This document shows, one piece after another, positions 61,645 through 64,000 of a stretch of DNA of 64,000 bases. Both the position numbers and the translations under genes were made by a program. The stretch is from Verrucomicrobium sp. (lineage in GTDB: Bacteria; Verrucomicrobiota; Verrucomicrobiia; Methylacidiphilales; UBA1321). The stretch spans positions 1 to 64,000 of the forward strand of contig JAFIGT010000017.1 of assembly GCA_017849585.1 (NCBI GenBank). Direction: 5' to 3'. A model generated the notes under the pieces. That model saw nothing but the letters and a program-made list of their open reading frames with translations. It did not search any database and was not told the origin of the DNA. The stretch's first letter is position 1, and every line of letters begins with the position of its first letter.

Positions 61645-61899
61645 TCATTGACCGGGTTTTAGCCTCAAGTAGGACGCCAATGCGACGGTCGCGTAGAGGA
61701 GTAAAGCCAACGCCCAACTCGTCTTGAATGGCAAATTCCCGGCAAATCGAATCCAGTCGCAAATCAACGGAATGAAGAGAAGGGGAATGACCGCTCCGCG
61801 TGTCACACTCCCCATCCTGTTACCGAACGCCTTGGCACCGCTAGACAGCAGTAGACCGTAAAAAACGAGAGCCCCAACCGCTTCCAGCGCCGTAATCAT
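61645..61899 (-). CDS. N-terminal membrane fragment in the same frame as 60034-61587
   Basis: An 84-residue frame with three hydrophobic stretches (ITALEAVGALVFYGLLLSSG, AVIPLLFIPLICDWI, SWALALLLYATVALASYL) ending KPGQ-stop. After the TGA the same frame runs on without another stop through PLGHAFLDHGWKLAFAFFLV into the 517-residue protein, so these two are probably one gene interrupted by a nonsense codon, or a readthrough arrangement. As a free protein it could still be a small membrane protein. It lies 21 bases after the start of the RNase E/G gene end. Confidence 0.5.
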   Translation of the reverse strand: MITALEAVGALVFYGLLLSSGAKAFGNRMGSVTRGAVIPLLFIPLICDWIRFAGNLPFKTSWALALLLYATVALASYLRLKPGQ

Positions 61900-61920
61900 C
61901 CCGTGAGTGCTTTTTACGGA

Positions 61921-63492
61921 TTAGGTTAATTCCTCATCATTGACGGCATTGAAGAGTTTGAATTCTTCAAAGTGGAACTTGGGATCGGGGCGGAAGCTGA
62001 GGCGGCCCTGAAAGCGGCGTTCGAGTTCGACGAGCAGCTCTTCGTCCTCCTTCTTGAGGCGGTCGAGCACCTGCGGGTTGACCTGAATGCGCAATTCGTG
62101 CACGCCCGGGTGCATGCGCATGACGCGGGTGATGCCGCGCTGGATTTCGACGCTCATGGTCTCGGGGGATTTGATGATGCCTTTGCCCTTGCAGTGTGGG
62201 CATTCCATGAAGACGGTGCGGCTGACGCTTTCCTGCACGCGCTGGCGGGTCATTTCCATGAGGCCGAGCGGCGAGATGGGAAGGATGTGGGTCTTGGCCT
62301 TGTCGCGACGGATGTTTTCTTTGAGCTTGTTGTAGACCGCCTGCTGGTCGCGACGGTTTTTCATGTCGATGAAATCGAGAACGACGAGTCCACCGATATT
62401 GCGGAGGCGGAGCTGGCGGGCGATTTCCTCGGCGGCTTCGAGATTGGTTTGGAGGATGGTGCGGTCCTGGTCCTTGCCGCCCTTGTTGCGACCGGTGTTG
62501 ACGTCGATGGCGACGAGGGCTTCGGTTTCATCGATGACGAGGTAGCCGCCGCAGTTGAGCCAGACCTGACGGCGGAAGGCGCTGTCGATCTGTTTATCTA
62601 CTTGGAACTTTTCGAAAATGGGTGTGGCTTCGTTGTAGAAACGAATTTTTTTCTGCGACCGTTTGGAGATGGCACCGATGAGGTTTTTCATCCGGTCGGC
62701 GGCCTTTTCGTCGTCGATGACGATGCGGTCGATCTCGTCGGTGAGGAAATCGCGCACGGTGCGTTCGATGATGTCGGGCTCGGAGAGGAGCAGGTTCGGC
62801 GCGGGAACGGCTTCCATCTTCTGCTCGATGGTGCGCCATTGGTCGAGTAGCATGGCGAGATCTCGCACGAAGAAGCGGGCCTTTTGACCTTCGCCCACGG
62901 TGCGCATGATGACGGCCATGCCGTCCGGAATGTCGAGTTCGTTGAGGATGCGGCGCAAACGCTGGCGTTCCTTCGGGTCCTCGATCTTGCGGGAGATACC
63001 GCATTGGTCGCTAAAGGGCATGAGGACGAGGTAACGACCGGGCAGGGAGATATTGGTGGTGATGCGGGGTCCCTTGGTACCGATCGGGCCTTTGGTAACC
63101 TGCACGATGATGTCGGAACCGGGAGGGTAGAGGCGGGGGATGTCGCCTACCGTGATCTTCTTCTGGTTGCGGCGGCGGCCTTCGCGTTCGATCGTTTCGA
63201 TGCCGGCGTCTGGTGCGGCGGGAATCGCATCCCAGTAGTGGAGGAAGGCGTTCTTTTCGAGGCCGATGTCGACGAACATGGCTTTGAGGCCGGGTTCGAG
63301 GTTCTTGACCTTGCCCTTGTAAATGCTGCCGGAAATCTGCCGGTCACTATCGCGTTCGATGGAGAATTCTTCGAGCCGCCCTCCCTCAAGCAGAGCAATG
63401 CGCCGTTCGAGGCGTTCACAGCTGATGATGATTTCTTTTTCGTCGCCTTTTTTCTTAAAACCAAAAAATCCGCGGATTGAGTCGAGTATCAT
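61921..63492 (-). CDS. rng: Ribonuclease E/G family protein
   Basis: A 523-residue enzyme of the Rne/Rng group. An S1-like RNA-binding region lies near residues 40-110 (ISGSIYKGKVKNLEPGLKAM); the catalytic acids are in LVAIDVNTGRN and VVLDFIDMKNRRD; the zinc-link motif is CPHCKGKG. There is no long C-terminal degradosome arm, as in RNase G. It processes rRNA and mRNA 5' ends. GGAG lies 6 bases before ATG 63492; a TTG at 63504 is the only upstream alternative. Confidence 0.92.
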   Translation of the reverse strand: MILDSIRGFFGFKKKGDEKEIIISCERLERRIALLEGGRLEEFSIERDSDRQISGSIYKGKVKNLEPGLKAMFVDIGLEKNAFLHYWDAIPAAPDAGIETIEREGRRRNQKKITVGDIPRLYPPGSDIIVQVTKGPIGTKGPRITTNISLPGRYLVLMPFSDQCGISRKIEDPKERQRLRRILNELDIPDGMAVIMRTVGEGQKARFFVRDLAMLLDQWRTIEQKMEAVPAPNLLLSEPDIIERTVRDFLTDEIDRIVIDDEKAADRMKNLIGAISKRSQKKIRFYNEATPIFEKFQVDKQIDSAFRRQVWLNCGGYLVIDETEALVAIDVNTGRNKGGKDQDRTILQTNLEAAEEIARQLRLRNIGGLVVLDFIDMKNRRDQQAVYNKLKENIRRDKAKTHILPISPLGLMEMTRQRVQESVSRTVFMECPHCKGKGIIKSPETMSVEIQRGITRVMRMHPGVHELRIQVNPQVLDRLKKEDEELLVELERRFQGRLSFRPDPKFHFEEFKLFNAVNDEELT

Positions 63493-63570
63493 GAAAGTCT
63501 CCAAAGCTCCTTAACGCTTGAGTATACACCAAGTTTCGAGAGCTATTAAATGAATTAATACGAGTTAGAA

Positions 63571-64000
63571 CTAAAAGTTTTGACCTTTACGGTGAATCCA
63601 AACGCTTTGTATCACTCCAATACAGCTCATGCAGACCACCAGGAAGGTGCCGCCGTAGCTGATAAAGGGAAGTGGAATGCCGGTAATGGGCACCACCTGG
63701 ATGCTCATGCCGATGTTGATGAAGATATGGGTAAATAGCATGGCCATGATACCGGCCGTGATGAGGCAGCCGGCCTGATCACGGGAAGAGGCTCCCGCCC
63801 GTAAACATAATAGTAGCAACAAACCCTCCAGAGCAATCACGCTGGCTCCTCCCACGAAGCCCCATTCTTCTCCGATTACAGAAAAAATAAAGTCGTTATA
63901 TGAAGTTTTTTTCGGCAGGTAGCCCAGCACGTTCTGGGTGCCCTTGCAGTAGCCTTTGCCGGAGACTCCACCGGAGCCGATGGCGATGAGGGATTGGTTG
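63571..64000 (-). CDS. rodA: RodA/FtsW family protein, C-terminal part
   Basis: The frame is open to the right edge, so the 5' end is missing. The visible 142 residues include GSGGVSGKGYCKGTQNVLGY, then FIFSVIGEEWGFVGG, IAGIGMAMLFTHI-like helix and VPITGIPLPFISYGGT, the hallmark C-terminal motif of SEDS proteins. RodA is the peptidoglycan glycosyltransferase of the elongation machinery. It probably leads the RNase E/G gene in one transcript (about 80 bases between). RodA rather than FtsW is favoured by ITGIPLPF. Confidence 0.9.
   Translation of the reverse strand, partial: NQSLIAIGSGGVSGKGYCKGTQNVLGYLPKKTSYNDFIFSVIGEEWGFVGGASVIALEGLLLLLCLRAGASSRDQAGCLITAGIMAMLFTHIFINIGMSIQVVPITGIPLPFISYGGTFLVVCMSCIGVIQSVWIHRKGQNF

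Overview
The window looks like a chromosomal piece from a Verrucomicrobiota bacterium (inference). It carries PEP-CTERM proteins with a dedicated exosortase, an H-X9-DG-like pseudopilin, SufT, adjacent genes for an RNase E/G protein and RodA, and GC-rich coding. No rRNA, tRNA, CRISPR array, transposase or phage gene was seen. Both ends cut a gene: a CcsA-like cytochrome c biogenesis protein on the left and RodA on the right.

Region 1 (1-6.5 kb) is mainly housekeeping: CcsA-like protein, YqeY, SufT, a GYF-domain membrane protein, a DUF2752 protein, and the CydD/CydC thiol exporter preceded by a 55-residue membrane ORF that overlaps cydD by ATGA. Region 2 (6.6-14.5 kb) is envelope and secretion: two paralogous PEP-CTERM proteins with near-identical leaders, a pseudopilin, an AraC regulator, a lipoprotein form of the SAM hydroxide adenosyltransferase family, an EpsI-like protein with an exosortase, and a PagL-like outer-membrane barrel.

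Region 3 (14.8-61.9 kb) is a very large surface-glycan locus. Its core is a pseudaminic acid pathway: PseB, PseC, an SpsF-type cytidylyltransferase, a single protein joining a Nudix-like domain, PseG and a PseH-like acetyltransferase, PseI, and an acylneuraminate-type cytidylyltransferase. Around it lie tailoring modules. PseA with HisH/HisF-like partners probably makes an acetamidino or related amidine group. A PIG-L deacetylase with two formyltransferases and a HAD phosphatase could swap N-acetyl for N-formyl. A carbamoyltransferase sits with SxtJ, DUF5989 and an SGNH hydrolase. There are also TylF-like and WcbI-like modification enzymes, a B12-binding radical SAM enzyme, a hydroxyacid dehydrogenase and three SDRs. 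Assembly is probably done by five capsule-type transferase-like proteins and several GT2 enzymes; UDP-galactopyranose mutase supplies Galf. LuxC and LuxE without luciferase end the minus-strand arm. No flagellin, Wzx/Wzy or ABC exporter is visible, so export must be encoded elsewhere.

Region 4 (61.9-64 kb) returns to housekeeping with an RNase E/G family protein and RodA. Most notable for follow-up are the Nudix-PseG-PseH fusion, the deacetylase/formyltransferase cassette next to the amidotransferase cassette, the GT28-PHP fusion, an in-frame TGA splitting a large membrane protein gene, and a compound palindromic repeat present in two copies about 50 kb apart.
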